From Candidatus Vogelbacteria bacterium CG10_big_fil_rev_8_21_14_0_10_51_16 (GTDB taxonomy: Bacteria; Patescibacteriota; Minisyncoccia; Phycocordibacterales; JACRKE01), in the NCBI GenBank assembly GCA_002774795.1, contig PCYI01000030.1:12607-34943 (forward strand): DNA of 22,337 nucleotides. The letters run 5' to 3'. Every line of letters starts with the position of its first letter. Position 1 is the stretch's first letter. A model generated the notes under the pieces. The model ran no database searches and was not told the DNA's origin. It was given only the letters and a program-made list of their open reading frames with translations. Below, piece by piece: positions 21,066 through 22,337 of this stretch. A program made the position numbers and the translations under genes.

Positions 21066-21999
21066 AAAGACAAAGACGGTATCCTACGTCAGTTCAATAT
21101 AAGACAAAAGCCCACGGCTGTCCCTAAAAAACAAGTTGCTTTTTTTGCGCCGACTCCTATACTGGAGAAAGAAAACATAAGAGACAAAATCACAAAGAGA
21201 CAGAGTGAAAATCAAAAGGACAGTACGGTGCGGGAATCGACATTCAATAAAAGATGAATACATAAAAGACAGATTTAAGAGACACACAGTATGCGTGAAA
21301 GGTTAGACCAACACAGGCTTTTTTTGATAAAAAAGACAGAGAAGCTCTCAGCCGTTACCTACATGCTTTCGGGATTTTTTGATGACCGAGAGCCCCTGAA
21401 GTGGCGCCTGCGAACTCTCGGTTTGGAGCTCATTGATACGGCGGGCACTCTTATTGGTCCCTCTGGTATTGTCCATGAACAAGGTCGTCGTAAGCTCTGT
21501 GTCGACCTCTTGTCTTTGAAGGTTGCTCTCCAGCTTTCAAAGACAGCCGAGTATGTTTCAGAAATGAACTACACTCTTCTGGAGCGCGAGCTCGATGAGT
21601 TTGTGCGCTTCCTTAAAGAGCAGCTACCCGAAGCCTTGCATCTCAATAGTGGTCGTGAAGCGCTTCTTGGTCCAGCCACGCCAACTCTTTCGGTATTAAC
21701 GACGGCAAATCCACAAGATAAACAGGATGACATAAAAGACAAATTAGCGCAGTCGAGTACTCTCTCCGAGAGCGCACTCTCGGCAAGGAAGTCCTATAAA
21801 GAAGTAGAACGCGTTCATAGTAAGAGACAAAACAGCAAGGAGCAATCCAAAGGACATATGGGACATGAGAACAGCATAAGCGGCGGCGTAAAGGACATAA
21901 CCCAAGCCCGACACACCTTAGACTTAGGTGGTGGTATATCTAGAAGCGAAGTTATTCTTTCATATATTACCGGAGGTAGAGAGTACACTATAAAGGACA
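21066..21999 (+). repeat. Array of AARGACA/AAGRGACA motifs in the leader and gene
   Basis: The motif occurs, all on the plus strand, at 21066, 21100 (TAAGACA), 21179, 21195, 21216, 21265 and 21277 before the start codon. Inside the gene it occurs at 21332, 21539, 21735, 21822, 21849, 21890 and 21992. Several copies share a longer form close to ATAAARGACA. Within the gene the copies are read in different frames (for example as KD, KRQ and KGH), so the conservation is at nucleic-acid level. Confidence 0.7.
21136..21163 (+). promoter_or_regulatory. Promoter of the wHTH gene
   Basis: TTGCTT (21136-21141), 16-nt spacer, TATACT (21158-21163). Transcription should start near 21170, giving a leader of about 120 nt, unlike the leaderless genes of this window. 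Confidence 0.5.
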
Positions 22000-22118
22000 T
22001 CGTTCTTCATGTTCCGGGTGTGAGTGAAAAGACCATTCAGCGAGACCTGCAAGCCCTGGTGAGCGCCGGTCTTTTGCGCCGCAAGGGAGAGCGCCGGTGG
22101 TCGCGCTACTTTAGATAG
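21291..22118 (+). CDS. DeoR-type winged-helix protein with unknown N-terminal domain
   Basis: A 275-residue protein. The N-terminal part (1-about 118) is helical and opens with RERLDQHRLFLIKKTEKLSA; I do not recognise its family. A hydrophilic, low-complexity linker follows (about 140-212). The C-terminal domain (about 216-275) is a DeoR/HTH_11-like winged helix: ILSYITGGREYTIKDIVLHVPGVSEKTIQRDLQALVSAGLLRRKGERR, in which SEKTIQRDLQ is the recognition helix. It is therefore probably a DNA-binding regulator. The leader and gene carry about 14 copies of a purine-rich AARRGACA motif, four of them within the linker-coding region. That makes binding of this DNA or RNA by its own product, or by another factor, an attractive but unproven idea. 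No Shine-Dalgarno sequence precedes ATG 21291. Confidence 0.82.
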   Translation: MRERLDQHRLFLIKKTEKLSAVTYMLSGFFDDREPLKWRLRTLGLELIDTAGTLIGPSGIVHEQGRRKLCVDLLSLKVALQLSKTAEYVSEMNYTLLERELDEFVRFLKEQLPEALHLNSGREALLGPATPTLSVLTTANPQDKQDDIKDKLAQSSTLSESALSARKSYKEVERVHSKRQNSKEQSKGHMGHENSISGGVKDITQARHTLDLGGGISRSEVILSYITGGREYTIKDIVLHVPGVSEKTIQRDLQALVSAGLLRRKGERRWSRYFR

Positions 22119-22124
22119 GCGAGT

Positions 22125-22230
22125 GGGCAGTAGGGCAGTAGGATGGTAGGCGAGCAGGCAGTAGGCAGCCCCGACGCTTTGGCCTGCCTGCCGGCAGGCA
22201 GGGGCCCCGACCTCGCTTGAGGCGAGCGTC
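22125..22230. repeat. Short tandem repeats and palindromes after the wHTH gene
   Basis: GGCAGTAG-like units of 7-8 nt are repeated from 22125 to about 22169. A 20-bp perfect palindrome follows at 22183-22202 (CCTGCCTGCCGGCAGGCAGG). A GACGCT/AGCGTC pair (about 22173-22178 and 22225-22230) encloses it. The palindrome arm matches the hairpin at 21036-21060. Confidence 0.8.
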
Positions 22231-22247
22231 TGGTTAACTGCTCACCC

Positions 22248-22337
22248 CTAAGTATTGGCCTGTCGTCGAATATCCATTTCGGCTACTTTTCCCAAAGTGC
22301 TACTGCGACTCGGTGAAAAATACTCATGGTAGCCCTG
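22248..22337 (-). CDS. Possible 3' end of a gene running off the window
   Basis: A minus-strand frame is open from the window edge to a TAG at 22250-22248 and would encode about 29 C-terminal residues, including LGKVAEMDIRRQANT. It is not recognised. Plus-strand frames here are also open, so coding strand and reality are uncertain. GGCTAC (22281-22286) and GTAGCC (22329-22334) could also pair in an RNA. Confidence 0.2.
   Translation of the reverse strand, partial: QGYHEYFSPSRSSTLGKVAEMDIRRQANT

Larger units (their letters stand above)
20751..21290. other. Gene-free divergent region between ftsK and the wHTH gene
   Basis: These 540 bases hold no supported gene; a 69-codon minus-strand frame (20947-20738) looks like chance. 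They contain a perfect 42-bp palindrome (20941-20982), a 9-bp CAGGCAGGC hairpin (21036-21060), a promoter (21136-21163) and a purine-rich leader with repeated AARRGACA motifs. No tRNA- or dif-like sequence was seen. Confidence 0.7.

Noticed and set aside
20751..21290. dif site or tRNA gene near ftsK
   Set aside because: No XerC/XerD-type half-sites and no cloverleaf could be recognised in the gap.

Overview
The window looks like chromosomal DNA from a Patescibacteria/CPR bacterium, most likely of the Parcubacteria group. This is inferred from gene content and style: a compact FtsK, a short single-chain glycyl-tRNA synthetase, MetG, an EF-P with an unusual tip loop, the rpsF-ssb-rpsR order, many genes without a Shine-Dalgarno sequence, and many short intergenic repeats. 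No rRNA, tRNA, CRISPR array, transposase or prophage gene was found.

Layout. (1) 1-6221, plus strand: a membrane-anchored surface protein, glyS, an AI-2E/PerM-family permease and metG. (2) 6250-9300, an accessory island: a RelBE/YafQ-type toxin-antitoxin pair, a methyltransferase broken at a 7-G run, a toxin-antitoxin operon with two HicB antitoxins before one HicA toxin, and an unknown membrane protein. (3) 9304-12881, housekeeping genes on the plus strand: tatD, rpsF, ssb, rpsR and a THUMP/Trm11-like RNA methylase. (4) 13023-15369, minus strand: a TPR-like protein, an inositol-monophosphatase-family enzyme and efp. (5) 15559-16514, plus strand: an ECF-like sigma factor overlapping a two-TM membrane protein. 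(6) 16799-20750, minus strand: ftsK, a small Ig-like membrane protein and recA, reading ftsK to recA. (7) 20751-22337: a 540-base gene-free region with a perfect 42-bp palindrome, then a DeoR-type winged-helix protein whose leader and gene are studded with a short motif, then more palindromic repeats.

The most interesting signal is the repeat architecture rather than a gene cluster. Arrays of degenerate 7-nt units, often as inverted pairs, lie next to gene boundaries, and one four-unit array lies in frame inside metG. A 15-bp perfect inverted repeat is also in frame in metG, and its core recurs in a 137-bp inverted repeat between tatD and rpsF. GC-rich hairpins with a shared tail occur at two or more loci. 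A purine-rich motif (AARGACA or AAGRGACA) occurs about 14 times, always on the plus strand, around the 21291 gene.

Several promoters place the -10 hexamer 6-8 nt before the start codon (relB, hicB, rpsF, the sigma gene, the permease), which implies leaderless or nearly leaderless mRNAs. Both toxin-antitoxin promoters contain inverted repeats that fit autoregulatory operators.
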